Source: CAVQFB01 sp963711675
GTDB lineage: Bacteria > Acidobacteriota > Terriglobia > Terriglobales > Acidobacteriaceae
Assembly: GCA_963711675.1 (NCBI GenBank)
Contig: CAVQFB010000006.1
Coordinates: 470,342 to 534,341 of the forward strand
Direction: 5' to 3'
Length of the DNA: 64,000 bases
The notes under the pieces were generated by a model. That model searched no databases. It worked only from the letters and a program-made list of their open reading frames with translations, and had not been told where the DNA came from. Positions 36,754-45,042 of this stretch are shown in pieces. Made by a program: the position numbers and the translations under genes. How positions within the stretch are numbered: the stretch's first letter is position 1; each line of letters starts with the position of its first letter.

Positions 36754-36848
36754 TTGTCATTCCGAGCCGGCGCTGCGAAACGGGTGCCCCGTTCTTTCGC
36801 GTTTTTTGCGAAAGGGCGGGTTCAGAGCCGTGCGAGGAATCTGCATTT
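36754..36848 (+). repeat. GTCATTCCGAGC...GAGGAATCTGC repeat
   Basis: The ends TTGTCATTCCGAGC and GAGGAATCTGCATTT match, inverted, the copies at 46573-46635 and 46771-46833. The core contains a stem CTTTCGCG/CGCGAAAG-like (36801 region). Confidence 0.5.
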
Positions 36849-36901
36849 GTCGCTCTCTGATCCCAGCTAGCCTGGAGGATTGAAAACCGTGGTGGTGTAC
36901 G

Positions 36902-36946
36902 AAAATCCCCGTCCAAGCGGAGCTTGAGCGGGGCACCCTCGGGAGT
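36902..36946 (+). repeat. REP sequence, copy 1
   Basis: The element AAATCCCCGTCCAAGCGGAG continues CTTGAGCGGGGCACCCTCGG. It contains nested palindromes CAAGC-GGA-GCTTG within CCCCG...CGGGG and matches the copies flanking the tyrosine transposase. Confidence 0.6.
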
Positions 36947-36980
36947 AGGAGCAATGCGCGCGCCTGGGCCACCCGCAAAC

Positions 36981-37499
36981 TTAGTTCTTCTTCTGGAAGG
37001 CTACCCACGCACGGGCCTTGTCGAGATCGAGACGCATGCTGCACTGGTCAGGAGCCACGTGCCCGAAGTAAATGCTGAATTGGGCTTCGGGGCTCGAAAG
37101 TTCGCCAATCTCCATGGGGACCCTTACCAGATCATGGCCCTCATCATAGTGACCGCTCGTGTCGGTGCTCCTCGAGACGACCAGGGTCCAGCGCTTTTCA
37201 CCCGGAATCACGAAGAGCGTGTAGGCCCCCGGCGACAAATCCTTGCCTCCCACCGCAACCCCAGCGTTGGAGAACATGGTCATGGGTTTGCCTCCCGGCG
37301 CCCAGACCTTGTCGTACGGAATTTCTTTACCAAAGACCTTCTTCTTGACGTCCACGGAAACTTGCTGGTACTCCACCGCCAATTGCTTGGAGCCGTCAAA
37401 ATTGCAGACCGCCGTGGCATTCAGACCGGCTTGCGCAAGAGCTGTACAGGGGCAAAGCACGGAAGCACAGAGAACGAAGTAAAACAGGAAGCGAGCCAT
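36981..37499 (-). CDS. DUF2911 family secreted protein
   Basis: The ATG at 37499 follows GGAGGATC; upstream in-frame codons are not preceded by a ribosome site. The 172-aa product has a signal peptide (FLFYFVLCASVLCPCTALAQ) and the DUF2911 core: YDKVWAPGGKPMTMFSNAGVAVGGKDLSPGAYTLFVIPGEKRWTLVVSR, followed by DLVRVPM and FSIYFGHVAPDQC. DUF2911 proteins are small beta-rich exported proteins common in Acidobacteria and Bacteroidetes; their function is not established. It is the first gene in a minus-strand pair with the Pal-like gene, 107 bases apart. Confidence 0.85.
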   Translation of the reverse strand: MARFLFYFVLCASVLCPCTALAQAGLNATAVCNFDGSKQLAVEYQQVSVDVKKKVFGKEIPYDKVWAPGGKPMTMFSNAGVAVGGKDLSPGAYTLFVIPGEKRWTLVVSRSTDTSGHYDEGHDLVRVPMEIGELSSPEAQFSIYFGHVAPDQCSMRLDLDKARAWVAFQKKN

Positions 37500-37606
37500 G
37501 GTAGATCCTCCATGTTTCGAATGCGTGTAGCTCGAACTGTTCCATGCGCGGGGTGATAGCCCAGGCCGTCGACAGCCCAAGCCGTCACCCTCGCACATGC
37601 CATCCT

Positions 37607-38338
37607 TCAACGCTGAAAGACGAAATGGTCGCGACGGTTCTGCTGCCAGCATTGCTCGTCGTCCTGGCTGCAGAACGGCTTCTCCTTGCCGTAGCTGATG
37701 GTCTTGATCCGGTCGGCGCTCACCCCGTCGCGGGAAAGAGCCTCTTTGAGAGAGGCTGCCCTCCTGGCTCCCAGGGCAAGGTTGTATTCTTCTGAGCCGC
37801 GGTCGTCACAGTGTCCTTCAATGACCACCTTGATGTCCGGATGCTGCGCAAGAAACTGGCCATCGGCAGTTGTGACCGGGCTAGCGTCCTGACGAATCTC
37901 CGCTTTGTCGAGATCGAAATACACGTCCTTCATGCTGCGGCCAAACAAGTCCTCTTCCGATTCACTCGACTGCTTCGCCGCTGCGGGAGGCATGGTTACC
38001 GTCACTCGCGCCGAAGCCTCTTGCGTTCCGCCCGCACCCCTGGCGGTAAGGTTGTACGTGGTGGAAGAACCTGGTGTCAAAGTCCGCGAGCCGGACGCCG
38101 GGACCGTCCCAAGCCCCGAGATCGCGATTTGCGTCGCGTTCTGGGTTCGCCAGATCAGCGTGGTGGATTGGCCCTGCACGATGTCGTTAGGCGTGGCGGC
38201 CAGGGTAGCTGTTGGTGCGGGAAGCGGCGGCGGAGGGGGTGGCGTCACCGTGGCCATTTTTTTGGCGCACCCCACGGAAGCGACTATCGCGAACATCAAC
38301 CCGGCCAGAGCGACAAACTGGAATCTTCTATTTGCCAT
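37607..38338 (-). CDS. pal: OmpA/Pal-like peptidoglycan-associated lipoprotein
   Basis: The ATG at 38338 (MANRRF) follows GGATAATCGC downstream of AGGAG. The 243-aa product has a lipoprotein signal (LMFAIVASVGCAKK) with the acylated Cys, a Pro-rich linker (VTPPPPPPLPAPT), an Ig-like beta domain (VQGQSTTLIWRTQNATQIAISGLG) and a C-terminal OmpA domain (YFDLDKAEIRQDASPVTT, IEGHCDDRGSEEYNLALGARRA, SYGKEKPFC) that binds peptidoglycan diaminopimelate. It anchors the outer membrane to the wall. The added Ig-like module between linker and OmpA domain is typical of acidobacterial Pal. No tol genes lie next to it, so the gene symbol is by domain similarity only. Confidence 0.82.
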   Translation of the reverse strand: MANRRFQFVALAGLMFAIVASVGCAKKMATVTPPPPPPLPAPTATLAATPNDIVQGQSTTLIWRTQNATQIAISGLGTVPASGSRTLTPGSSTTYNLTARGAGGTQEASARVTVTMPPAAAKQSSESEEDLFGRSMKDVYFDLDKAEIRQDASPVTTADGQFLAQHPDIKVVIEGHCDDRGSEEYNLALGARRAASLKEALSRDGVSADRIKTISYGKEKPFCSQDDEQCWQQNRRDHFVFQR

Positions 38339-38474
38339 GCGATTATCCTTTCTTCTCCTGAAAAGGGTTCGACTGCATCGGAAATCAGGCATACCGCGTG
38401 TCCGATCTGGGAAAGAAACGGGCGCACGATCGCGTCAGCGTTAATGCAAGAGGGTAAGAGAACGCACGAAGGTA

Positions 38475-38759
38475 TCAGCAGCGCAGAATGGAGCAGGAAT
38501 GTAACAATTCAAACGGTTCGAATCGAGACGATGCCGGCCAGCACTTCCACCCCACCGTCAACCGAAGATGAATGAGAACCAGATTCAGCGCTGCCAAGGC
38601 CATGGCCCAGCGCAGGCGGGCGCGTGTTCGCAGAGATTGCAGCGCGGAAACCGGACCGTGCACAGCTGAGTAGGGGCCAGTACCGGCAGGAAACAGAAAG
38701 ATGCCTATGACGCAGAGGATGACGAGAATAGCCAGCTCGAAGGCAAAGTGGCGCGGCAT
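38475..38759 (-). CDS. Small membrane protein
   Basis: The 94-aa frame starts MPRHFAFELAILVILCVIGI with one clear membrane helix, then GPYSAVHGPVSALQSLRTRARLRWAMALAALNLVLIHLRL, a second weaker helix. The pattern MPRxFAFELAxLxILCxxxIFLFPAxxGPYSxVHGPVxALQ is familiar from short acidobacterial membrane proteins of unknown function. An upstream GTG at 38780 is an alternative start. No ribosome site is strong. Confidence 0.5.
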   Translation of the reverse strand: MPRHFAFELAILVILCVIGIFLFPAGTGPYSAVHGPVSALQSLRTRARLRWAMALAALNLVLIHLRLTVGWKCWPASSRFEPFELLHSCSILRC

Positions 38760-39057
38760 CGTATTGCGCACGGATTGCACTTAAAGTCTACCAAGGCCGC
38801 TGGTCGGCTGCCAAGACTCAGGGGGATTACCTTGGGCCAAGGGCGGATGGCCCACCCGCCGACACTTAGTGATGCGTCGGGGCCAATGGCCGATAAAACG
38901 TGCCCGCCCTTTCGCACAGAACGCGAGAGAACGGGGGCGGGTTGCCCAGGCCATCGCATCTCAACAACTCTCGAGGGTGCCCCGCCTCAAGCTCCGCTTG
39001 GGCGGGGGTGTTCAGCTGTCACAGACTCGACTCCGGACTTCCGACTAACTTCCCCTC
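38760..39057. other. Intergenic region with inverted REP
   Basis: Between the small membrane protein and the transposase lies an inverted REP at 38973-39011. Nothing else was recognised. Confidence 0.45.
38973..39011 (-). repeat. REP sequence, copy 2 (inverted)
   Basis: GAGGGTGCCCCGCCTCAAGC followed by TCCGCTTGGGCGGGG is the reverse complement of the downstream REP, so the transposase is flanked by REPs in opposite orientation. Confidence 0.65.
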
Positions 39058-39618
39058 ATGCCCTGGGGACTGAAGCGCTTCCAAAAATCTCGCCAGCTTC
39101 ACTTCCTAACCTTCAGTTGTTATCGCGGACGGCCAGAGTTCGGGAACTCCGCGTCCCGAACTACCTTCGAATCCGCGCTGGAACGGGTCCGTCAACAATA
39201 CGGGATGTGTGTGTACGGATACGTGGTGATGCCTGAACATGTGCACCTCTTAGTGAATGAACCCGAACGCGGCACGCTGGCGCAAACTATGCAGTCGCTG
39301 AAGCAGGGAGTGGCGCGAAGGCTTGCGTTGCGAGCGGCTGATCCGTTCTGGGAAGCGCGGCACTACGACTTCAACGTGTGGGGCGAACGCAAGTTCGTGG
39401 AGAAGCTCCGCTACATTCACAGGAATCCGGTGGAGCGTGGGTTCGTCGCGCGTCCCGAGGATTGGCTTTGGAGTAGTTTTCGTCACTACCTGAGCGGTGA
39501 GGTGGGTACGGTGGAGATCGAATCGCAGTGGACGGCACGCAAGCGGGAGAAAGCTGGAATCTTTCCTACGGTGAAGGTGCGGGTATCCCCAGAAAATCCC
39601 CGCCCAAGCGGAGCTTGA
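39058..39618 (+). CDS. REP-associated tyrosine transposase (RAYT)
   Basis: The 186-aa product has the HUH motif HVH (His61, His63 in MPEHVHLLV), the catalytic tyrosine Tyr119 in the conserved RYIHRNPV, and the ending DWLWSSFRHYLSGE of the Y1_Tnp/RAYT family. These single-strand transposases are domesticated and maintain or move REP palindromes. REP copies lie immediately upstream (inverted) and downstream; the last codons are themselves read from the downstream REP (stop TGA at 39616-39618 inside the hairpin), so the C-terminus may have been altered by insertion. It is the only transposase-type gene here besides the intron RT. Confidence 0.88.
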   Translation: MPWGLKRFQKSRQLHFLTFSCYRGRPEFGNSASRTTFESALERVRQQYGMCVYGYVVMPEHVHLLVNEPERGTLAQTMQSLKQGVARRLALRAADPFWEARHYDFNVWGERKFVEKLRYIHRNPVERGFVARPEDWLWSSFRHYLSGEVGTVEIESQWTARKREKAGIFPTVKVRVSPENPRPSGA

Positions 39619-39636
39619 ACGGGGCACCCTCGGGAG
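39592..39636 (+). repeat. REP sequence, copy 3
   Basis: The element AGAAAATCCCCGCCCAAGCG continues GAGCTTGAACGGGGCACCCT. It overlaps the 3' end of the transposase gene. Confidence 0.65.
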
Positions 39637-39743
39637 TCGTGGTCGAGCATATGCGGGTGTCCGCAGTACGCGCCGGTATAGCTCTTCCAGGAAAAGCTGG
39701 TCCCCATTCGACTCGGTTCGCTGCGGCTCTTTCGCTCAAAAGC

Positions 39744-39808
39744 AGGTCCTTCGACTGCACGGGATCATTCGCAACGCGAATGATCCCACTCCGCTCAGGA
39801 TGACAAAG
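39744..39808 (-). repeat. GTCATCCTGAGC-family repeat, full-length inverted copy
   Basis: AGGTCCTTCGACTGCAC, a perfect 12-bp stem GGGATCATTCGC/GCGAATGATCCC (39761-39772, 39776-39787) and CTCCGCTCAGGATGACAAAG form the reverse complement of the 35261-35325 element. Confidence 0.55.
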
Positions 39809-39821
39809 TTAGGGTAGTGAA

Positions 39822-39926
39822 CGGCGCGGAAGCGGGAGAAAGCTGAAATCTTTCCTACGGTGAAGGTGCGGTCTCTACAGAGAATCCCCGCCCAAGCGGA
39901 GCTTGAACGGGGTCCTCTCGAGAGCG
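39822..39926 (+). repeat. Duplicated transposase 3' end with REP copy 4
   Basis: 39838-39872 repeats the transposase segment GAAAGCTGGAATCTTTCC then TACGGTGAAGGTGCGG with few changes and is followed by REP copy 4 at 39880-39925 (GAATCCCCGCCCAAGCGGAG). The block resembles a duplication of 39531-39636. Confidence 0.6.
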
Positions 39927-39979
39927 AATTTTTCTGGCGCCAACGAGTGAATGGTTGCTGGCGCTCGTCCAGCTGCGAG

Positions 39980-40813
39980 CTACTTGCCGGCTCCTTTGAG
40001 GACGCTGGGATCTCCGTGCGGCTCGACGCTCGCCTGGTATGGGCTGGCCAGGACGTAACCTTTATGGCTGTCAAGGGAGCCAGCCTCCACCATCTTGTTC
40101 CCGCCCGAATCGTTCAGCTCCATATAGCCTTTGCTGCGGTTCTTTGAGCCAAAAAGGGCAAGGGCGGGACCGCCATTGTCGCCGTAAAAACTGATCGATT
40201 GCTTGTCTATCAGGACGAACGGTTTTGAATTCGAGGCCAGCTTGAAAATGGGGCCGGTAGTATCCGCGGCCAACATCCCGCTCGGCAAGCTTGCTGGTGT
40301 ATTCACGTAGATCCTGCCACCCTTAGCCCAGGATCCGACGTGGGCCACGCTGTGCCCGCCATCGTCGAACACATACATCCCCCGGCTAAAGCTCCCATCG
40401 TCCGCCTGCACCCGCATCAACGGTTTGCCACTATCATCGACGACGGTGAAGGGTGCGGTGACGGTCAATCCTTCGGTTCCCTCCGGCCCTTCCTTCTTAT
40501 TTCCCTGAGCCAACTCTGCCTCGAGCTTGGCCTGTGCGTGCTCGACGGTAGTGAGCCGGTGCTCGATTTTCTTGGCTTGTGGGTCTTCGTCGCTATTATT
40601 CTGGGCCTCGTCGGCCTTCTTTTCGAGCTCGTGGACGCGGTCGGTCAGAGCGAGCAATTGTTGGCGGAGGACCTTGATCTCTTCCTGAGGTGAAGAATTC
40701 GTAACGGTGGTCTTGGTGGACATAGTTTGAGATTGCGCGACCATTTGAAGCAGCAAGCCGGCCATCGCTATCGCGGCCACGGCCGTAACCATTCGAACAG
40801 ATGCTTTCAACAT
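39980..40813 (-). CDS. Secreted coiled-coil protein with strand-rich C-terminal half
   Basis: The 277-aa product follows AGGAGG and has an N-terminal hydrophobic segment (VTAVAAIAMAGLLLQMVAQSQ), a coiled coil (residues 40-100, EEIKVLRQQLLALTDRVHELEKKADE and HRLTTVEHAQAKLEAEL) and then a domain with repeated D-G/S turns, each strand ending like FTVVDDSGKPLMRV and FKLASNSKPFVLID. The pattern is of beta-helix or phage-tail-fibre-like shaft sequences. It is probably a trimeric exported fibre or stalk-like protein. No partner gene is close by. Confidence 0.65.
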   Translation of the reverse strand: MLKASVRMVTAVAAIAMAGLLLQMVAQSQTMSTKTTVTNSSPQEEIKVLRQQLLALTDRVHELEKKADEAQNNSDEDPQAKKIEHRLTTVEHAQAKLEAELAQGNKKEGPEGTEGLTVTAPFTVVDDSGKPLMRVQADDGSFSRGMYVFDDGGHSVAHVGSWAKGGRIYVNTPASLPSGMLAADTTGPIFKLASNSKPFVLIDKQSISFYGDNGGPALALFGSKNRSKGYMELNDSGGNKMVEAGSLDSHKGYVLASPYQASVEPHGDPSVLKGAGK

Positions 40814-40984
40814 GCTTCGTTGCCTCCTGAGGGTTCGTAGCTAGCTGGGGCGGTCGTAGTGGAACTGTACGGATCCTGATTTACTTGTGGAAAGGTGTGT
40901 GGGACTCTCGCCTCGCAAGTATAGTCAACAAATCCGGGTACGCCCGGTTTTCTGATGGAGTCGGCAGTCAGCTGGAACTGCCTC

Positions 40985-41037
40985 AGGGGCTAAAGCCCCT
41001 CGACTTCTTGAATGCTGACGCGGCCCTAAAGGGCCGC
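40985..41037. repeat. Two palindromes with CTAAAG core
   Basis: AGGGGCTAAAGCCCCT (40985-41000) and GCGGCCCTAAAGGGCCGC (41020-41037) are perfect inverted repeats sharing the centre CTAAAG but with unrelated stems. The same organisation recurs near the group II intron. Confidence 0.65.
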
Positions 41038-41104
41038 TCTTCCACGGTGGGCCCGTTGTTCGGAGGTTCATCGTCCCACCCTCTTCGCAAAGTACGCGAA
41101 GTAG

Positions 41105-41120
41105 GATGGGGCACCCCATC
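41105..41120. terminator. Hairpin GATGGGG-CA-CCCCATC
   Basis: A 7-bp perfect inverted repeat follows the aminotransferase pseudogene on its coding strand. No T-run. It may be a repeat unit rather than a terminator. Confidence 0.25.
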
Positions 41121-41143
41121 TGTCCCGGGTCTGTTTCCAAAAG

Positions 41144-41172
41144 CAGGTCCTTCGCTTCGCTCAGGATGACAA
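41144..41172 (-). repeat. GTCATCCTGAGC-family fragment
   Basis: AGGTCCTTCGCTTCGCTCAGGATGACAAT is the conserved end of the family without the central stem. The same truncated form recurs at 36601-36630 and 49008-49036. Confidence 0.5.
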
Positions 41173-41239
41173 TGATTGGTAGGGTGGGGCACCCCGTTCT
41201 TCGTGATCCTTCGTGTCCTCTGTGGTTGAGGTTTTGACT

Positions 41240-42567
41240 CTATGGTTTCTCCACCGCGGTAAAGCTCTGGTCGAGCATGCGGAGGGCTTCGTCGACGTCG
41301 GATTTGGCGATGTTCAAGCGGCGGGGACATGCGGAGGACGTTGTCGTACATGCCGCCTTTGCCGATGAGCAGGCCGCGCTCGCGGGCGGCTTCCAGCATG
41401 CTCGTTGGCGATGGCCGGGGCGGGTTCCTTGGTCTTGCGGGTCGATGACGAGTTCGAGGGCCTGCATCAGGCCGAGGCCGCGCACGTCGCCGATGAGCGG
41501 GATACTTCTGCTGGAGTTCGTGCAGGCCGTCTTGGAGGTAGGTGCCGACGACGTCGCAGTTGCGGATGAGGTCGTCCTCTTCGATGAGGTCGATGACGGC
41601 GGACGCGGTGACGCAGGCGACGGGATTTCCGCCGAAGGTGGCGATGGTGGGGCCCTGGTAGGCGTTGGCGATTTCGGGCGTGGCGACGGTGAGGCCGATG
41701 GGGAAGCCGTTGCCGAGGACTTTGGCGGCGGTGAGGATGTCGGGCTCGACCTCCCAGTGCTCGATGCCGAACCAGCCTTTGCCGGTGCGACCCCAGCCGG
41801 TCTGGACTTCGTCGGCGATGAAGTCTCCGCCGTACTTCTTGACGATGGAGAAGGCGATCTTGAAGTACTCTTTGGGCGGCGTGATGAAGCCGCCGACGCC
41901 CTGGATGGGTTCGGCGATCATGCCGGCGATGCGGCCGGAGGTGGAGGACTCGATGACGGCTTCGATGTCCTTGGCGCAGGCGACTTCGCAGGAGGGGTAG
42001 GTTTTGCCGAGCGGGCAGCGATAGCAGTAGGGGTTCATCGCGTGGACGATGCCGACCTGGTAGGAGGCCTTGCGCCAGGCGGCGATGCCGGTGAGCGAGC
42101 GGGTGACGTGGAGCGGCCGCTGTAGCAGTGGCGCAGCGCGATGATCTCGAGGTTGCCGGTGTGCATGCGCGCGGAGTCGATGGCGGTCTCGTTGGCTTCG
42201 GAGCCGGAGTTGGTGAAGAAGGATTTCTCGAGGCGGCCGGGCGTGATGTGCGCGATCTTCTCGGCGAGGGTGGCCATGGTTTCGTGCGGGTAGAGGTGGA
42301 GATGTGGCTGAGCTTGTCGATCTGGGCCTTCTGCGGGCGGTGACGCGGGGGTTGGCAGTGGCCGACGCCGACGGTGACGATGCCGCCGAAGAAGTCGAGG
42401 TAGCGCTTGCCGTCGACGTCCCAGACGTGCTGCATCTCGCCGCGCTCGATGGGGAGGGGATCGGCGAAGTAGTTGGTGACGGAAGGGAAGATGTATTCCT
42501 TCTGCTTGCGGTTGATCTCCTCGCGGGTGAGGCGAGTAGTTTCGGCGGGAATCGTGGGAGCGCTCAT
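41240..42567 (-). pseudogene. Class III aminotransferase broken by multiple frameshifts
   Basis: Read across three frames, the strand encodes a class III (PLP, subgroup II) aminotransferase: MSAPTIPAETTRLTREEINR, RYLDFFGGIVTVGVGHC, FFTNSGSEANETAIDSARMH, EPIQGVGGFITPPKEYF, GGDFIADEVQTGWGRTGKGWF, FGGNPVACVTASA and QSFTAVEKP. At least six one-base insertions or deletions, for example near 42300, 42120, 41505, 41440, 41405 and 41315, separate these segments. The order and spacing match alanine-glyoxylate or GABA-type aminotransferases of about 440 residues. Neighbouring genes are intact. The gene is either degenerating or badly assembled; it would make no active enzyme as written. Confidence 0.8.
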
Positions 42568-42861
42568 GATGGCGTGACCTCGGATGTGAAGGCCAACATG
42601 ATAAACCTTCTGCCGCGCTGCTGCGGAACAGAGGAATCGGTCGGGCAAGTGTCACTGGTCGATCGTCGGTGGTCTTTGGTCGTTAGTCTATGGTCCCTTA
42701 TCGTTGTGAGTAAGTGTTACTCCTAAGCGACCTGCGACCCGCATGCCGACCTTTCGCTCAGCGGGGCGATGACCAACGACAGAACACCGCATGACGGACG
42801 ACCAATGACGAACGACCAACGACGAGGGACCAGTCACCAACGGCTATAATCATCCTCTCCC
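42568..42861. other. Intergenic region with GGTCGTTGGTC-like inverted repeats
   Basis: 42655-42705 (TGGTCGATCGTCGGTGGTCT and onward) and 42770-42840 (GACCAATGACGAACGACCAA and onward) are roughly inverse of one another and built of variations of GGTCGTTGG. No gene was seen. Confidence 0.45.
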
Positions 42862-43650
42862 ATGAAAGCGTTCTTCCGGCTGGTATTGCTTGCGCTGGTA
42901 TTGCTGACGGTGGCGCTGGTGTCGGCGCTGACGGCGATGCGGATCGCCATCCACGGGCGCGAAGTGGTGGTGCCGAAGCTGGTAGGAATGACGCCGGCGG
43001 AGGCGGAGCGGGCGTCGCTGGCGGCGCAGCTGCAGCTTGTGGTGGAGCGCCAGTACTACAGCCAGGACATTCCGGACGGCAAGGTAATGTCGCAGTTACC
43101 GGAACCGGGCACGCGTGTGCGGCGCGGCTGGGAGGTGCGGGTGGCGCAGAGCCTGGGGCCGCAGCGGGTGGCGATCCCCGATGTGGTGGGTCAGAGCGAG
43201 CGTGCGGCGGACCTGAACATCCGGCGGCGTGGACTGGATGTGGGCGGAGTAGCCGAGGTTGCGATGCCGGGCACGGCAGCGGATCAGGTGATCGCGCAAA
43301 GTCCGCCCGCGAATGCGAGCGGGGTGTCGGCGCCGAAGATCAGTCTGCTGGTGACGACGTCAGCCGAGTCGCAGGCGTTCGTCATGCCGAACTTCGTCGG
43401 GCAGTTGTTGGGAAGTGTGGCGCGCACTCTGCAAGATTCCGGGATGAAGCTGGGGGCCGTGACGATGGCGCCGCAGGTACCGGCTGGCGGCGGGCCGGGA
43501 GCGGCACCGAGCAACGAGCCAGGCGTGCAGCAGGGCGGTGCGACAGTCAGCCCACAGGTAGCGCCGTCGAGCACCATCGTGAGCCAGATTCCTGCTGCAG
43601 GACAGAAGGTGTTTGCGGGCACTACAGTGAGCCTTGTGGTGAGGCCGTGA
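42862..43650 (+). CDS. PASTA-domain membrane protein
   Basis: The 262-aa product has a cytoplasmic-start membrane helix (FFRLVLLALVLLTVALVSALTAM) and then three PASTA repeats: VVVPKLVGMTPAEAERASLAAQLQL, VAIPDVVGQSERAADLNIRRRGLDVG and FVMPNFVGQLLGSVARTLQDSGMKLG. PASTA domains bind peptidoglycan fragments or beta-lactams and normally cap Ser/Thr kinases or PBPs. Here no kinase domain is fused. It may be a free-standing wall sensor or scaffold. A G/A/P-rich linker splits the third repeat. It is convergent with rsmB. Confidence 0.85.
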   Translation: MKAFFRLVLLALVLLTVALVSALTAMRIAIHGREVVVPKLVGMTPAEAERASLAAQLQLVVERQYYSQDIPDGKVMSQLPEPGTRVRRGWEVRVAQSLGPQRVAIPDVVGQSERAADLNIRRRGLDVGGVAEVAMPGTAADQVIAQSPPANASGVSAPKISLLVTTSAESQAFVMPNFVGQLLGSVARTLQDSGMKLGAVTMAPQVPAGGGPGAAPSNEPGVQQGGATVSPQVAPSSTIVSQIPAAGQKVFAGTTVSLVVRP

Positions 43651-43659
43651 TTTCTGAGA

Positions 43660-45033
43660 TCAGGCCCTCTCCAGAATTGCGGCGAAGAAGCCGTCGACGG
43701 GCAGAGCGCCAGGGATTGTCCGCAGATATTTCCCGCTGAGCAGTGCGTCGAAGTCGTCGGCAACCAGTTCTCCCTCGTTTTTCAAGCGCCGCAACTCCTC
43801 GCGACAATCGAGTAGGTGAAACGATGGTTCCGCCGCCATCACTTTCTCCACGACAAGAGAGTTTTCCTCCGGCTCGAGGGAGCAGGTGGAATAGACGAGC
43901 CTGCCACCCGGCGCAACGTAAGACATCGCGGAGCGAAGGATGTCGACCTGGCGAGATTGCAGGTCCGCGAGATCTTCCGGGCTAAGGCGCCACTTGATCT
44001 CGGGGTTGCGGGCGAGAGTTCCGGTACCGGAGCAGGGCACGTCCACAAGAACGCGGTCGAAGGGTATTACGAAAGGAAGGCTGCACGCGTCGGCACAGAC
44101 CACGTGAGCGTTGCTTGCGGACACGAGCCTTCGGAGCAGGCGGGCTCGATGAGGGTGCAGATCAGCGGCGATGATGGTTGCGTCGGGATTGCGTTCGGCA
44201 AGGATGGAGGTTTTGCCTCCCGGGGCGGCGCAGCAGTCGAGCAGACGCGAGCCATGGCCGACGAGAAGAGCGACGAGTTGGGAAGCCTCGTCCTGAATGG
44301 CGACGCGGCCCTCGGTCAAGACACGGGTTTTGGTTATGTCGCCGGAGAGAATCCGGCGGGCGCTAGTGAGCAATGCGCCGGGTTCGAGGTGCATCCCTGC
44401 GTCGCAGAGGTCGCTTTCCAAAGAAGGGTTTCGAAGGCGAATCGTAGTGACAGGGACAGCTTGATTGTGGAGGCAGATGAGCCTTGCTGTCTCGAACCCG
44501 AATTCACGGACCCATCGTTCAACGAGCCAGAGCGGGTGGGCGGAGAGTTGCGCCAACGAAGCTGGAGTGGTCGCAGCAGAAATGGCTGTGAGAGCAACCT
44601 TATAGGGGTCTTCACTCGCGTTAGGTTTTCCTGTTGTGCCGGCTTCGACGGTTGCGAGCTTCCGGAGGACGGCGTTAGCGAACGGGACGGCAGAGCGTTT
44701 GCGGGCACGCTTCACCAACTCCACGCTTTCGTTGATCGCGGCACGCGCGGGAATTCGGCTCAAGAAAAGCAGTTGGTAGGCTGCCAGGCGAAGTGCGGTG
44801 AGCACCTCGATGTCAAGCTTGGCCAGCTTCTGCGAAGAAGCCGCAGAAATACGCTCGTCTAGGAGCGAGCGCCAGCGCAGGACACCCATCACCAACTCGG
44901 TGACGAGGGCGTGGTCAGGATGAGAGAGATTCGCATACTCCCGGGCATGGAGTAGCTCGGTTGCGTAAGCGTCTTGTTGCTCGATGCGGAGGAGAATATC
45001 CAAAGCGGCGGCGCGTGCGGGAGAGACGGGCAT
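43660..45033 (-). CDS. rsmB: 16S rRNA (cytosine(967)-C5)-methyltransferase RsmB
   Basis: The 457-aa product has the N-terminal NusB-like helical domain (ARAAALDILLRIEQQDAYATELL) and the C-terminal SAM-methyltransferase with LDCCAAPGGKT, DVPCSGTGT (one Cys) and YSTCSLEPEEN (catalytic Cys), the RsmB/Sun signature. It methylates C967 of 16S rRNA in the cytoplasm. It follows fmt by 9 bases on the minus strand, completing a def-fmt-rsmB order seen in many bacteria. Confidence 0.92.
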   Translation of the reverse strand: MPVSPARAAALDILLRIEQQDAYATELLHAREYANLSHPDHALVTELVMGVLRWRSLLDERISAASSQKLAKLDIEVLTALRLAAYQLLFLSRIPARAAINESVELVKRARKRSAVPFANAVLRKLATVEAGTTGKPNASEDPYKVALTAISAATTPASLAQLSAHPLWLVERWVREFGFETARLICLHNQAVPVTTIRLRNPSLESDLCDAGMHLEPGALLTSARRILSGDITKTRVLTEGRVAIQDEASQLVALLVGHGSRLLDCCAAPGGKTSILAERNPDATIIAADLHPHRARLLRRLVSASNAHVVCADACSLPFVIPFDRVLVDVPCSGTGTLARNPEIKWRLSPEDLADLQSRQVDILRSAMSYVAPGGRLVYSTCSLEPEENSLVVEKVMAAEPSFHLLDCREELRRLKNEGELVADDFDALLSGKYLRTIPGALPVDGFFAAILERA

Positions 45034-45042
45034 GGCGGAGTC

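Larger units (their letters stand above)
36455..36980. other. Repeat-rich intergenic region
   Basis: It contains three different repeats: a GTCATCCTGAGC fragment at 36601-36630, a GTCATTCCGAGC-family element at 36754-36848 and a REP at 36902-36946. No gene was seen. Confidence 0.5.
39619..39979. other. Repeat-rich region downstream of the transposase
   Basis: It contains the rest of REP copy 3, a GTCATCCTGAGC family element (39744-39808) and a duplicated block of the transposase 3' end with REP copy 4 (39822-39926). No further gene. Confidence 0.5.
40814..41239. other. Intergenic region with palindromes
   Basis: It contains the two CTAAAG-core palindromes at 40985-41037, a hairpin GATGGGG-CA-CCCCATC at 41105-41120, and a GTCATCCTGAGC fragment at 41144-41172. 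No gene was recognised. Confidence 0.45.

Noticed and set aside
38748..39236. Reading frame overlapping the transposase start
   Set aside because: It runs over a REP element and the transposase in another frame and has no recognisable motif.
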